Part shown: piece after piece, positions 16,395 through 25,927 of the stretch | How the letters are laid out: each line of letters starts with the position of its first letter | How positions within the stretch are numbered: the stretch's first letter is position 1 | Source of the DNA: Rhodospirillaceae bacterium | GTDB taxonomy: Bacteria; Pseudomonadota; Alphaproteobacteria; GCA-2731375 | Direction of reading: 5' to 3' | Assembly (NCBI GenBank): GCA_018660265.1 | Contig: JABJKS010000051.1 | Coordinates: 186,001 to 250,000 of the forward strand | Length of the DNA: 64,000 bases | Made by a program: the position numbers and the translations under genes | Notes under the pieces: generated by a model | Told to the model about the DNA's origin: nothing | What the model saw: only the letters and a program-made list of their open reading frames with translations | The model's database searches: none

Positions 16395-16688
16395 AATTAC
16401 CACATCACGGCCACGTTTCCGCCTTGATTACCCACCAGGTTTAATTTGATCTGTTGGAATGACGGGCTCGTGCCGAAAACGACCTGATAAGCAAATTGTG
16501 AAGATGAATTTCTTGATTTAAAGGAAATATTTACCAAATTAAACATAAGCTGCTTATGTCAAAAAACGGTATTATGGCAATAGCGAATCAGTAGTTAACA
16601 AAGTGTTTAAAAAGAAAAGTAGGAAGGCGTCGGAAGACAACTTGGAGAAATTCGGTCTGTAACAGCAACCTAAGGAGATATGATCCCT
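16395..16688. promoter_or_regulatory. AT-rich control region upstream of the PrkA operon
   Basis: No protein gene in this 294-nt stretch, which is clearly AT-richer than its surroundings. It carries a perfect 8-1-8 inverted repeat at 16543-16559, a TATTAT hexamer at 16570-16575 that could be a -10 element, and TTAA-N7-TTTA at 16595-16609, one mismatch from the CtrA consensus. AAGGAG at 16672-16677 precedes a possible leader ORF. No good -35 hexamer fits the TATTAT, as expected if an activator or alternative sigma factor is used. Confidence 0.5.
16543..16559. promoter_or_regulatory. Perfect 17-nt palindrome (8-1-8), candidate operator
   Basis: ACATAAGC-T-GCTTATGT is an exact inverted repeat. 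Its centre is about 20 nt before the candidate -10 hexamer TATTAT at 16570, so it overlaps where a -35 box would be. This suits a dimeric regulator acting on the PrkA operon. No candidate regulator is encoded beside it. Confidence 0.5.
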
Positions 16689-16751
16689 ATGTATATGTTC
16701 AGTGCTACCCAACACCTTAATCGTCACGTTTTCGAAGGGGGCTGGTCATGA
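16689..16751 (+). CDS. Possible 20-residue leader peptide upstream of prkA
   Basis: A 21-codon frame starting at ATG 16689, 11 nt after a clean AAGGAG, ends in TGA at 16749-16751 overlapping the prkA ATG at 16748 (ATGA). The peptide has Met/Tyr/Phe, then two His and a GGW end. An ATG at 16680 in frame is too close to the AAGGAG. prkA has its own AGGGGG 7 nt before its start, so the leader is not required for its translation but could couple to it. The call rests on spacing and overlap only. Confidence 0.4.
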   Translation: MYMFSATQHLNRHVFEGGWS

Positions 16752-18682
16752 ACGTATTTCAGGCTTTCACAGACGAATATCATCGCCAAGCTGCCGAAGA
16801 AATTGGTCTGCAGGATTATCTGCAGGGTTGCCGCGAAGACCCCATGATGTATGCCAGCGCGGCCGAACGTATGATTGCCGCCATTGGCGAAGAAGAAATT
16901 GTAGATACGTCTACGGATCCCCGCCTGGGCCGGATCTTCCTCAATCGCACCATCAAACGCTACCCCGCATTCAAAGATTTCTACGGCATGGAGCAGACGA
17001 TCGAACGCATCGTCGGTTATTTCCGTTATGCCGCCCAGGGATTGGAAGAGCGTAAGCAGATCCTTTATTTGCTGGGCCCGGTGGGTGGGGGTAAATCCTC
17101 TATCGCGGAGCGCCTGAAAGCTTTGATGGAGACCTATCCGGTTTATGTGCTGAAGGCAGGCGACGAGATCAGCCCGATATTTGAAAGCCCCTTGGGTTTG
17201 TTCGATGCGGAGCGGTTCGGCGAATTGCTGGAAGATAAATATGGCATCCCGCCCCGTCGTCTGACCGGCCTGATGTCACCCTGGGCGGTGAAGCGCCTGG
17301 ACGAATTCGACGGCGATCTATCCCGCTTTACAGTGTTGAAGATGATGCCGTCAAAATTGCGTCAGATCTGTATCGCCAAAACTGAACCGGGCGATGAGAA
17401 TAACCAGGATATCTCGGCCCTGGTGGGTAAGCTTGATATCCGCCAGTTGGAACATTTCAGCCAGGCGGATCCGGATGCCTATTCATTCTCCGGCGGTCTG
17501 AACCGGACCACCCAAGGCATGCTGGAATTTGTGGAGATGTTCAAAGCACCAATCAAAGTACTGCATCCGCTGCTCACCGCGACCCAGGAAGGTAATTATG
17601 TAGGGACCGAGAATTTTGGTGCCTTCCCCTTCCAGGGTATCATTTTGGCCCATTCGAACGAGGCGGAATGGCAGCAGTTCCGCAACAACAAGAACAATGA
17701 AGCCTTCCTGGATCGGATTTCCGTGGTCAAGGTGCCCTATTGTTTGCGTGTCACGGAGGAAGCTGAGATCTATCAAAAGCTGTTGAAAAACAGCGAGCTG
17801 CATGGTGCCAAATGTGCGCCCGAGACTTTGGATATGTTATCCAAGTTCTGCGTCTTGACCCGGTTGCGGGAGCATGAGAATTCAAATCTCTATTCCAAAC
17901 TGCGGGTCTACGACGGCGAGAATATCAAGGAAGCCGACCCGAAGGCGAAATCACCCCAGGAATACCATGATGCCGCAGGCGTTGATGAAGGTATGAACGG
18001 GGTTTCCACCCGCTTTGCCTTTAAGGTGCTGTCGGAAACCTTCAACTATGACCTTGATGAAGTGGCCGCCGATCCGGTGCATTTGATGTATGTCTTGGAG
18101 CAGGCCGTCAAGCGGGCGCAATACCCGGAAGAGACGGAGAAAAATTATCTGGAATTCATCAAGGCCGAATTGGCCCCGCGATATGCTGAATTCATCGGTA
18201 ACGAAATCCAGAAGGCATATTTGGAATCCTATACGGAATATGGCCAAAACCTCTTTGATCGCTATATCGCCTATGCGGACGCCTGGATAGAGGAGCAGGA
18301 TTTCAAGGACCCGGACACGGGACAGATTTTCAACCGCGAAATCCTCGATACGGAATTGAGCAAGATTGAAAAGCCCGCTGGCGTCGCCAACTCGAAAGAC
18401 TTCCGCAACGAGGTGGTGAAATTCGCCCTGCGCCATCGGGCCAACAATGATGGCAGCAACCCGGCCTGGGCCTCTTATGAGAAACTCCGCGAAGTGATCG
18501 AAAAGCGCATGTTCGGTCAGGTCGAGGATTTGTTGCCGGTCATCAGCTTCGGTTCAAAAAAAGACAGCGACAGCGACCGTAAGCATGTGGAATTCGTCGA
18601 ACGGTTGGAGAACCGCGGCTATACCCAACGGCAGGTCCGCCGTCTGGTAGAATGGTACATGCGGGTTAATAAGGCCGGGTAG
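16748..18682 (+). CDS. prkA: PrkA/YeaG family serine protein kinase (AAA+ type)
   Basis: 644 aa cytoplasmic protein. The PrkA AAA domain has Walker A GPVGGGKS at 110-117. The C-terminal PrkA kinase-like domain lies after about residue 430. Family members are nutrient-stress and stationary-phase proteins reported to phosphorylate Ser/Thr substrates. In non-spore-formers they are almost always beside YeaH and SpoVR/YcgB homologues, as here. The start is set by AGGGGG and by the conserved MNVFQAFTDEYHRQAAEE. It is first in a three-gene operon with spacings of 11 and 1 nt. Confidence 0.95.
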   Translation: MNVFQAFTDEYHRQAAEEIGLQDYLQGCREDPMMYASAAERMIAAIGEEEIVDTSTDPRLGRIFLNRTIKRYPAFKDFYGMEQTIERIVGYFRYAAQGLEERKQILYLLGPVGGGKSSIAERLKALMETYPVYVLKAGDEISPIFESPLGLFDAERFGELLEDKYGIPPRRLTGLMSPWAVKRLDEFDGDLSRFTVLKMMPSKLRQICIAKTEPGDENNQDISALVGKLDIRQLEHFSQADPDAYSFSGGLNRTTQGMLEFVEMFKAPIKVLHPLLTATQEGNYVGTENFGAFPFQGIILAHSNEAEWQQFRNNKNNEAFLDRISVVKVPYCLRVTEEAEIYQKLLKNSELHGAKCAPETLDMLSKFCVLTRLREHENSNLYSKLRVYDGENIKEADPKAKSPQEYHDAAGVDEGMNGVSTRFAFKVLSETFNYDLDEVAADPVHLMYVLEQAVKRAQYPEETEKNYLEFIKAELAPRYAEFIGNEIQKAYLESYTEYGQNLFDRYIAYADAWIEEQDFKDPDTGQIFNREILDTELSKIEKPAGVANSKDFRNEVVKFALRHRANNDGSNPAWASYEKLREVIEKRMFGQVEDLLPVISFGSKKDSDSDRKHVEFVERLENRGYTQRQVRRLVEWYMRVNKAG

Positions 18683-18693
18683 GAGTTTGTTTC

Positions 18694-20019
18694 ATGGCGA
18701 TGCATCATTTCATCGACCGAAGACAAAACCCAGGCGGTCGCAGCCTGGGCAACCGGCAACGTTTCATTCGCCGTGCCAAGGCCCAGATCAAGGAAGCCCT
18801 GGATAAATCCATCCATGATCGCAAGTTGGGCGATGTGGCCAATGGTGAAGACCTGTCAATCCCGGCCAAAGGCATTGCCGAACCGCGTCTGCGGCAGGCC
18901 GCGAACGAGGGGCAGCGGGGCCGGGTCCTGCCGGGTAACAAGGAATTCGTCACTGGCGATCAAATCAAGAAACCCCCCAAAGGCGGCGGTGAGGGTGCGG
19001 GCAAAGAAGGTTCCGACGATGGCGAAGGGGAGGACGAATTCCGCTTTACCTTAAGCCGGGACGAATTTCTGGAGCTGTTTTTTGAGGATCTGGAATTACC
19101 CGATCTGATCAAAACGGATTTGCGGGAAATTACCTCCGTTGTCTATCGCCGCGCCGGCTTTGCCCGCGACGGCACACCGGCCAATCTGGATGTCATGCGG
19201 ACCATGCGCAATTCTCTGGGCCGGCGGATCGCCCTTAGCCGCCCCGAGGGGAAAGATGTCGCAACGTTGGAGGCGGAGATCAAGGCGCTGGAGGAGACCA
19301 CGGAACCCGATCTAGAGGACCGGGGTCGTCTTGATGCGCTCTACGAAGAACTGGAGGGCCTGAAACGGCGGCAAAAGATCGTCGCCTATATTGATCCCGT
19401 CGATGTGCGCTATCGCCAGCGTACGCCGGAACCGGTGCCCAATACCCAAGCGGTGATGTTCTGTCTTATGGACGTCTCCGGCTCTATGGGGGAGCGGGAG
19501 AAAGATCTGGCGAAGCGGTTTTTCGTCTTGCTTCATCTGTTTCTCAAACGCCGTTATGAACGTATCGAACTGGTCTTCATCCGCCATACCCATGAGGCCC
19601 AGGAGGTGGACGAGGACACCTTCTTCTATAGCCGGCAAAGCGGTGGCACCGTGGTCTCCACCGCCCTGACCAAGATGATGGAAGTCGTCCGGGACCGCTA
19701 TCCGGCTGATACCTGGAACATCTATGCGGCCCAAGCCTCGGACGGTGAGAATTTTTCTGGCGATAGCGCGCGCTGTTCGAAATTGCTGGCCGAGGAAGTG
19801 ATCCCGGCCTGTCAGTACTATGCCTATGTGGAAATTTTGGATGAGCGGGAGTTTGAACTGTTCGGCAATCCCGATGCGGGTGCCGCCCTGTGGCGATCTT
19901 ATCGGGACGTGGCAGCTGAACGTGAAAATTTTGCCATGAAGCGGGTCACCAAGCCAGCGGATATCTATCCGGTTTTCCGGGAATTATTCCTGCGTCAGGG
20001 GCAGAGGGAGAGGGTGTGA
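18694..20019 (+). CDS. yeaH: YeaH/YhbH family protein (DUF444), VWA-like
   Basis: 441 aa DUF444 protein. The N-terminus is basic (FIDRRQNPGGRSLGNRQRFIRR), followed by a Gly/Asp/Glu-rich linker near 95-115. The C-terminal half is a von Willebrand A-like domain with a MIDAS-type D260-x-S-x-S (MDVSGSMGE). It is genetically and functionally tied to PrkA/YeaG and SpoVR in stress survival. It starts 11 nt after prkA. The biochemical role is unknown; a metal-dependent protein contact is inferred from the MIDAS. Confidence 0.94.
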   Translation: MAMHHFIDRRQNPGGRSLGNRQRFIRRAKAQIKEALDKSIHDRKLGDVANGEDLSIPAKGIAEPRLRQAANEGQRGRVLPGNKEFVTGDQIKKPPKGGGEGAGKEGSDDGEGEDEFRFTLSRDEFLELFFEDLELPDLIKTDLREITSVVYRRAGFARDGTPANLDVMRTMRNSLGRRIALSRPEGKDVATLEAEIKALEETTEPDLEDRGRLDALYEELEGLKRRQKIVAYIDPVDVRYRQRTPEPVPNTQAVMFCLMDVSGSMGEREKDLAKRFFVLLHLFLKRRYERIELVFIRHTHEAQEVDEDTFFYSRQSGGTVVSTALTKMMEVVRDRYPADTWNIYAAQASDGENFSGDSARCSKLLAEEVIPACQYYAYVEILDEREFELFGNPDAGAALWRSYRDVAAERENFAMKRVTKPADIYPVFRELFLRQGQRERV

Positions 20020-20020
20020 T

Positions 20021-21631
20021 ATGAGCAAAGCTTATGCAGACGCTCCAACCGGCGCCCCAACCGGCACCCCAACCGATGACGCGACCGGCGATCTTGGGGA
20101 TCTGCTGTTTGATGATGCCGATTGGAACTTTAAGATTCTTTCAAAGACCTACGATGCCATAGAGCGTGTGGCCTTGGATGATCTGGGCCTGAATGTCTAT
20201 CCCAATCAGGTGGAGATTATCTCGACGGAGCAGATGCTGGATGCCTATTCGTCTTTTGGAATGCCGTTGATGTATCGTCATTGGTCGTTCGGCAAGCATT
20301 TTGCGCGCGACGAGAAATCCTACCGCCAGGGCCATAGCGGCCTGGCCTATGAAATCGTTATCAACGCCAATCCCTGCATCAGCTATAATCTTGAAGACAA
20401 CAGCATGCCCTTGCAGGCCCTGGTCATGGCGCACGCGGCCTTTGGTCACAATCATTTTTTCAAGAACAATTATCTTTTCCGGCAATGGACCGATGCGGAT
20501 GGGGTGCTGGACTATTTCCAGTACGCCAAGGAATTCATCACATCAGTTGAAGAACGACATGGCCTGGAAGAAGTAGAGGCGGTGCTGGATGCCGCCCATG
20601 CCATTATGGATCAGGGGGTTTTTCGTTATCGCCGGGCACCGGAGTTGACCCGGGAACAGCGGGAAACCCGCAAACGGGAAATTGAAGAATATCGCGAACG
20701 CACCTTCAATGACCTGTGGCGCACGGTTCCAGATGGGGACGCGGTGGCGGATCTGTCCGAGGCTGAGAAAGAAAAGATCGTCCGGGCGAGGCAGATGCAT
20801 TTGCCTGAGGAGAACCTGTTGTTCTTCCTGGAACTTAACAGCCCGGTTTTAGAGGGTTGGCAGCGGGAAGTGTTGTCCATCGTTCGTAATGTGGCGCAGT
20901 ATTTTTATCCCCAACGCCAGACCAAGGTGATGAACGAAGGCTGTGCCACCTTTACGCACCATTACATCATGAACGCCCTGTATGACCGCGGCCAGATCAG
21001 CGAAGGGGCGATGTTGGAGGTCTTGCATTCCCATTCCAACGTGCTGTTCCAACCGGATTTTGACGACCCGCGATTTAACGGCATCAATCCCTACGCCCTG
21101 GGGTTCGCGATGATGTGCGATATTCGCCGCATCTGCACAGAACCAACGGACGAAGACCGTGAATGGTTCCCGGACCTGGCGGGTAATGAGGACTGGCGCG
21201 GCGCCCTGCGTCATGCCTGGGAGAACTATCGTGATGAAAGTTTCATCCGCCAGTATCTGAGTCCCTATCTGATCCGAAAAATGAAACTGTTCGACCTGAC
21301 CGACCGGGCGGAGGACGGCCATTATGTCGTCGGTGCTATTCACGATGAACAAGGCTATCGCAAAGTACGCGACGCCCTGGCCAACAATCACGACCCCGCC
21401 CATACGGATGCGGATATCCAGGTCATCGATGCGGACCTGCGGGGTGATCGCCAGTTGTTCCTGGAACACAGCGTCCGCAACGGCGTCGGCCTGGATGAGG
21501 GCAGCCGCACAAACGTGCTCAAACACATCCGTACCTTATGGGGCTACGACGTCACCCTGTCCGGCGTCGATCACGACAACGGTAATCAGCTCTATCGCAC
21601 CTCGACCCTGGAGGTTGAGGACGGGGCGTAA
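20021..21631 (+). CDS. SpoVR/YcgB family protein
   Basis: 536 aa, the normal SpoVR size. Typical segments include YPNQVEIISTEQMLDAYSS, a histidine-rich MAHAAFGHNHFFKNN, NEGCATFTHHYIMNALYD and NPYALGFAMMCDIRR. The clustered histidines suggest metal binding but no activity is proven. In Bacillus the homologue acts in spore cortex formation; in Gram-negatives it accompanies PrkA and YeaH. The first residues (PTGAPTGTPTDDATGD) form a short repetitive linker. It starts 1 nt after the yeaH stop. Confidence 0.95.
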   Translation: MSKAYADAPTGAPTGTPTDDATGDLGDLLFDDADWNFKILSKTYDAIERVALDDLGLNVYPNQVEIISTEQMLDAYSSFGMPLMYRHWSFGKHFARDEKSYRQGHSGLAYEIVINANPCISYNLEDNSMPLQALVMAHAAFGHNHFFKNNYLFRQWTDADGVLDYFQYAKEFITSVEERHGLEEVEAVLDAAHAIMDQGVFRYRRAPELTREQRETRKREIEEYRERTFNDLWRTVPDGDAVADLSEAEKEKIVRARQMHLPEENLLFFLELNSPVLEGWQREVLSIVRNVAQYFYPQRQTKVMNEGCATFTHHYIMNALYDRGQISEGAMLEVLHSHSNVLFQPDFDDPRFNGINPYALGFAMMCDIRRICTEPTDEDREWFPDLAGNEDWRGALRHAWENYRDESFIRQYLSPYLIRKMKLFDLTDRAEDGHYVVGAIHDEQGYRKVRDALANNHDPAHTDADIQVIDADLRGDRQLFLEHSVRNGVGLDEGSRTNVLKHIRTLWGYDVTLSGVDHDNGNQLYRTSTLEVEDGA

Positions 21632-21703
21632 CCTGTCGAAAACCGTCGACGTTATCCAACAAACTCGGTTACCTTGATACTTGATGAGTATGGGGAGGGT
21701 GCG

Positions 21704-23041
21704 TTGAAGCGTGAGCAAATTGTCGTCTTGGGCGCGGGTATCGGCGGGTTGTTAGCGGCGGGTGCGGCAGCACCATATTTTGACCGGGTTATCGTCGTTG
21801 AAAAAGATCAATTGCCTGATCAACCGCTGGCCGAACCCGTGCCGCGTAAAGGCGTGCCCCAGGGCCCCCAGGTCCATGCCATCATCAAGCGCGGTGAAAA
21901 CACGATCACCGGCATTTTTCCAGATTTTCCCGATCGCATGCGCGCAGCGGGCAGCGCAACCGTAATTGCGGGTTGGAACCTTCAGGTCCATGAAGGCGGG
22001 GGCTGGCATCCGCGCCGGGATTTTGGTTTTAGCATTTTCGCCCAGACCCGTGCCTTGATGGAGCAGGTGATCCGGGGTTGTCTGCTGGACTTGGCGAATG
22101 TGACCCTGAAGGCCGGTTGCCGTTTCACCGGTTTGGATCTATCGGACAATGGCGCGGTGAAGGCCGTGCGGATTTCTGGCGATGACCCCGGGGGTGGGGA
22201 CATTGCGGCTGATCTGGTGGTGGATGCCATGGGGCGGGGCAGTCCCATGCCCAAATGGTTGGACGATCATGGCCATGGCATGGTGCGGCGATCACGGGCG
22301 GGTATCAATATTCACTATGTCACCATGCTGTTGCGCCGGCCCGAGGCTTATCGTGATAGTGCCGATGCCTGGGTTATCCGGGCCACGGCACCTGCCAAGG
22401 TTCGCGGCGCGACGTTGATCCCCATCGAAGGCGGCCGCTGGCTGCTGACCCTGGCCAGCCGCTTTGGAGACCTGCCGCCCCTGGATTTTCCCGACTGTCT
22501 GGAATTCGCCAGATCAGTTGAAGGCGGGGTTTTATATGACCTGATCAAGGATACAGAAGTTACCACAGCACCCCGGCGCTTTATGGTCCCCGAGGCGTTG
22601 TTGGCCCATTTCGATGAAATGGATGACTTGCCCGCCGGGCTGTTGCCGCTTGGTGATGTCATCGGCAATTTCAATCCCATGCTGGCCCAGGGAATGACGA
22701 TCGCCTCCCTACATGCGGAAAGCCTGGGTCATTGTTTGCAACAACTTGGGAAACCGGGCGGCGACCTGCAATCAGTCTCCCATGATTATATCTCGGCAGC
22801 CGTCGCCATCAGCGAAACTGCTTGGCAGGCGGCGGTCAACGCAGACTTCGCCTACCCAAAGACGGAAGGCAACCGCCCCCCTGATCTGGCCGAACAGCAA
22901 AAATTTCGCCGTGCGGTGCGGGAAATCATCGAAACAGACGCAGACCTCCATAAGGCCGCCATTGACGTGCAACAAATGCTGCAGCCGGGTTCTGCCCTGG
23001 CCCGCCCGGATGTTCTGGAACGGGTCCGTGAGTTAAGTTAA
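21704..23041 (+). CDS. FAD-dependent oxidoreductase/monooxygenase
   Basis: 445 aa from a TTG start at 21704, preceded by a strong GGGGAGGG at the right distance; an upstream TTG at 21674 lacks one. The protein opens with an FAD-binding dinucleotide fold ([18 protein letters not shown]). It has the R-K-G-V-P-Q-G-x-x-x-H segment seen in a monooxygenase group related to squalene epoxidases and halogenases, and [19 protein letters not shown] as the second FAD motif. The substrate is unknown. Its stop overlaps the convergent HPPD stop within TTAA. Confidence 0.85.
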   Translation: MKREQIVVLGAGIGGLLAAGAAAPYFDRVIVVEKDQLPDQPLAEPVPRKGVPQGPQVHAIIKRGENTITGIFPDFPDRMRAAGSATVIAGWNLQVHEGGGWHPRRDFGFSIFAQTRALMEQVIRGCLLDLANVTLKAGCRFTGLDLSDNGAVKAVRISGDDPGGGDIAADLVVDAMGRGSPMPKWLDDHGHGMVRRSRAGINIHYVTMLLRRPEAYRDSADAWVIRATAPAKVRGATLIPIEGGRWLLTLASRFGDLPPLDFPDCLEFARSVEGGVLYDLIKDTEVTTAPRRFMVPEALLAHFDEMDDLPAGLLPLGDVIGNFNPMLAQGMTIASLHAESLGHCLQQLGKPGGDLQSVSHDYISAAVAISETAWQAAVNADFAYPKTEGNRPPDLAEQQKFRRAVREIIETDADLHKAAIDVQQMLQPGSALARPDVLERVRELS

Positions 23042-24111
23042 GTCTCCAGCACGCCGCGCTCTATTTGGTCCCGCTCGATTGATTCGAACAAGGCCTGGAA
23101 ATTGCCTTCGCCGAACCCTTGATCGCCCTTGCGCTGGATGATCTCGAAAAACACCGGGCCCAGCATGGTTTGGGTGAAGATTTGCAGCAATAGCCTGGGG
23201 TCATCATCGCGGGTGCTACCGTCCAGCAGGATGCCGCGCTGGGCCAGGGCCGCGACGTCTTCGCCGTGGCCGGGCAGGCGGGTTGCCAGCATGTCGTAAT
23301 ATGTGGGCGGCGGGGCCGTCATGAATTCCAGGCCGTTGGCGCGGAGTTGATCTATTGTGGCAAAAATATCGTCCGTTGACAGTGCGATGTGCTGGATGCC
23401 TTCGCCATTGAACTGCATCAGGAATTCTTCGATTTGCCCGGTGCCTTGTGAACTTTCTTCGTTCAGGGGAATGCGAATGCGGCCATCGGGTGCGGCCATG
23501 GCGCGGGAATGCAGCCCTGTGTATTCGCCTTTGATATCGAAGTATCGGAATTCCCGAAAGTCGAACAGAGTTTCATAGAAGGCACCCCAATGCGCCATGC
23601 GTCCGCGATAGACATTGTGGGTCAGATGGTCGATATCGATCAGGCCGAAGCCTGTGGGTTTGCGTTCCGTGCCGTCCAAAAACTTGAAGTCGATGTCATA
23701 GATGCTGGCACCGTCCTGGTAGCGGTCGATCAGATAGATCGGCGCGCCGCCGATGCCTTTGAAGGCGGGCAACTTCAATTCCATGGGCCCTGTGGGCATC
23801 TCCATTGGCTGGCCGCCACGTTCCAGCACCAAATTATAGGCCTGATGGGCATCGCGGACCCGGAACGCCATGCCGCACGCGGAGGGGCCATGTTCATCGG
23901 CGAAATAGGCAGCCGGGCTTTTGGCCTCCCGATTGACGATAAAGTTGATGCCGCCCTGACGGTACAGGCCGACATCCTTAGATCGGTGGCGGGCAACCTC
24001 TGTAAAGCCCAACGTGGTCAACACCCCTTCGACCACCGTTGCATCGGGGCCTGCGAATTCCACAAATTCAAAACCATCGAGGCCTAATGGATTTTCAAAC
24101 AGATCAGCCAT
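23038..24111 (-). CDS. hppD: 4-hydroxyphenylpyruvate dioxygenase
   Basis: 357 aa Fe(II) dioxygenase that converts 4-hydroxyphenylpyruvate to homogentisate in tyrosine breakdown. It has two vicinal-oxygen-chelate halves. The three iron ligands are in place: H162 (DHLTHNV), H241 (IQHIALST) and E323 ([12 protein letters not shown]). The C-terminal [18 protein letters not shown] gate helix is complete. I chose ATG 24111; a GTG at 24126 would add five residues. It is divergent from the hydantoinase genes. MaiA, which acts two steps later, is encoded 6 kb away; hmgA and fahA are not in the window. Confidence 0.96.
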   Translation of the reverse strand: MADLFENPLGLDGFEFVEFAGPDATVVEGVLTTLGFTEVARHRSKDVGLYRQGGINFIVNREAKSPAAYFADEHGPSACGMAFRVRDAHQAYNLVLERGGQPMEMPTGPMELKLPAFKGIGGAPIYLIDRYQDGASIYDIDFKFLDGTERKPTGFGLIDIDHLTHNVYRGRMAHWGAFYETLFDFREFRYFDIKGEYTGLHSRAMAAPDGRIRIPLNEESSQGTGQIEEFLMQFNGEGIQHIALSTDDIFATIDQLRANGLEFMTAPPPTYYDMLATRLPGHGEDVAALAQRGILLDGSTRDDDPRLLLQIFTQTMLGPVFFEIIQRKGDQGFGEGNFQALFESIERDQIERGVLET

Positions 24112-24181
24112 GTCAATTGTTCCCACTACGTCCGAACCTTTGGTATTATGGTCCTATTGATGTGTTTGGGGAGAGTAAATA

Positions 24182-25927
24182 ATGGACGTGGATATCACCA
24201 CACTGGCCACCATGCAGGGGGCGCTGACGTCCATTACGGACGAGATGTCGCAAGTTGTGGTGCGCACGGCACGCTCGCCTGTGTTCAAACTGGCCAAGGA
24301 TTTTTCCTGCACCCTGTGTGATTGGCAGGCACGGCAGATGATCCAGGGTGATGCGGAATTGCCGGTGCATGTGGGCTCCATCCCCTTTGTTTGCCAGGCT
24401 GCGGCGGAGGCCTATGCGGGCAATATCGCGCCCGGCGATACGTTTCTGTGTAACGATCCGGCCTTTGGCGGCCTGCATCTGAATGATGTTGCCCTGTTGC
24501 GGCCCATTTTTGTCGAGGATGAGTTGCTGTTCTGGGCCGTTATCAGGGCCCATTGGTTGGACATTGGCGGGCCTTCGCCGGCGGATTTACGCCGGGCACA
24601 ATCGGACAGCTATGGGGAGGGTGTCCGTATTCCGCCCCTCAAAATCATTGCAGCTGGTGAGCCGTGTGACGACGTCATGCGATTGTATTTCAACAACATC
24701 CGCTTTCCCCAAACGCAACATAGCGACATGCTGGCGATGATCGCGGCGGCAGAAATTGCGGGCCGACGTTTAACCACAATGGCCCATAAATATGGCGTGG
24801 AGGTGACCAAGGCGGGTGTTGAGGCGTTGTACGAAATGACAGAGCGCCGGGTACGCAAGGCCATCGGCGCGCTGCCTGACGGTGTGAGCCAGGGCTGCTC
24901 CTGGCTGTCAGCCCGGGAAGGCGATGACCATATCAAAATTGCGGCGGAGGTCACGGTGTCGGGGGAGGAGATGTCCATCAATCTGACATCGCCAACCCAA
25001 TTGCGCGAGGTACGCAATTCCCCCTTCGGTGCCACCCACGCCGCCGTGGGCCATGCGGTCACCATTGCCCTGGGTCTGCAACCACCCTTTAACGATGGCG
25101 TCTATCGTCCCCTGACCATTGATTATGGCCCCTTGGGCACCTTGACCAATGCCCAGGTGCCCCCCGCACCGACCCTGGGCTGTACCACGCAACCGTTTTG
25201 CGAGATCGTCGATAGTGTGCGTGACGCCCTCTCGAAAATTATCCCCATGGAGCGTCAAACCGCAGGCTGGGGGCCGGCGGCCAGTATCGTGCTGGCAGGC
25301 ATTCATCCCGATACCGGAAATTTCTACGGCCATTTCCATCCCAATGGCGGTAGTTCGGGCGGCGGTGGTGCCGCCTATGGCGCGGACGGGTGGTCGGGCG
25401 TCGGCTCTGAGAATTCCGGTGGTGCGGTCTTGAAAGAGCCGGTGGAGCTGTTGGAATACGAAATGCCGTTTCTGGTCAGTCGTTTGGAATATCGGATGGA
25501 TTCTGGCGGCGCCGGCAAATGGCGCGGCGGCCTGGCCCTGGATACGGAATGGGAGCCTATTGACCACGAACAGACCGCGCGCTTTCACGGCACCATCGAT
25601 ACCTTTCCAGCCTTGGGTGTGCAGGGCGCGAAATCAACTTTGCTGGAACCAAAATTGGGCCAGCGCAACGCCATTGACCCGGACGGCAGCGTGCGCAAAT
25701 CAGGCGGTGCATCGCGCCTGCATTCGATGCGCGGCGGCCGGTTGGAGATGTGTCCACCTGGCGGCGGCGGCGTCGGCGATGCCTTCGCCCGTGATGTGGA
25801 GGCGGTGCGCCAGGATGTCATCAACGGCTATGTTTCCATTCAAGGTGCCGCGCTTGACTATGGTGTTGTCATCGACCCTGTAACCCATGCCATCAACGGC
25901 GCGGAAACTGAAAAGTTGCGTACTTAA
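24182..25927 (+). CDS. hyuB: Hydantoinase B / oxoprolinase family protein
   Basis: 581 aa HyuB-type subunit. It starts with TTLATMQGALTSITDEMSQVV and has GDTFLCNDPAFGGLHLNDVALLRPIF, NSPFGATHAAVGHAV and SSGGGGAAYGADGW, then DSGGAGKWRGGLALD. These mark the B subunit of ATP-dependent hydantoinases, oxoprolinases and acetophenone/acetone carboxylases. The HyuA partner follows with a 1-nt overlap (TAATG). The substrate is a cyclic amide or a related compound and cannot be fixed here. Confidence 0.92.
   Translation: MDVDITTLATMQGALTSITDEMSQVVVRTARSPVFKLAKDFSCTLCDWQARQMIQGDAELPVHVGSIPFVCQAAAEAYAGNIAPGDTFLCNDPAFGGLHLNDVALLRPIFVEDELLFWAVIRAHWLDIGGPSPADLRRAQSDSYGEGVRIPPLKIIAAGEPCDDVMRLYFNNIRFPQTQHSDMLAMIAAAEIAGRRLTTMAHKYGVEVTKAGVEALYEMTERRVRKAIGALPDGVSQGCSWLSAREGDDHIKIAAEVTVSGEEMSINLTSPTQLREVRNSPFGATHAAVGHAVTIALGLQPPFNDGVYRPLTIDYGPLGTLTNAQVPPAPTLGCTTQPFCEIVDSVRDALSKIIPMERQTAGWGPAASIVLAGIHPDTGNFYGHFHPNGGSSGGGGAAYGADGWSGVGSENSGGAVLKEPVELLEYEMPFLVSRLEYRMDSGGAGKWRGGLALDTEWEPIDHEQTARFHGTIDTFPALGVQGAKSTLLEPKLGQRNAIDPDGSVRKSGGASRLHSMRGGRLEMCPPGGGGVGDAFARDVEAVRQDVINGYVSIQGAALDYGVVIDPVTHAINGAETEKLRT

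Noticed and set aside
23038-23041. Overlap of the FAD oxidoreductase and HPPD stops as a sign of error
   Set aside because: Both stops are read from the palindromic TTAA and both proteins have normal C-termini, so the 4-nt convergent overlap is real.
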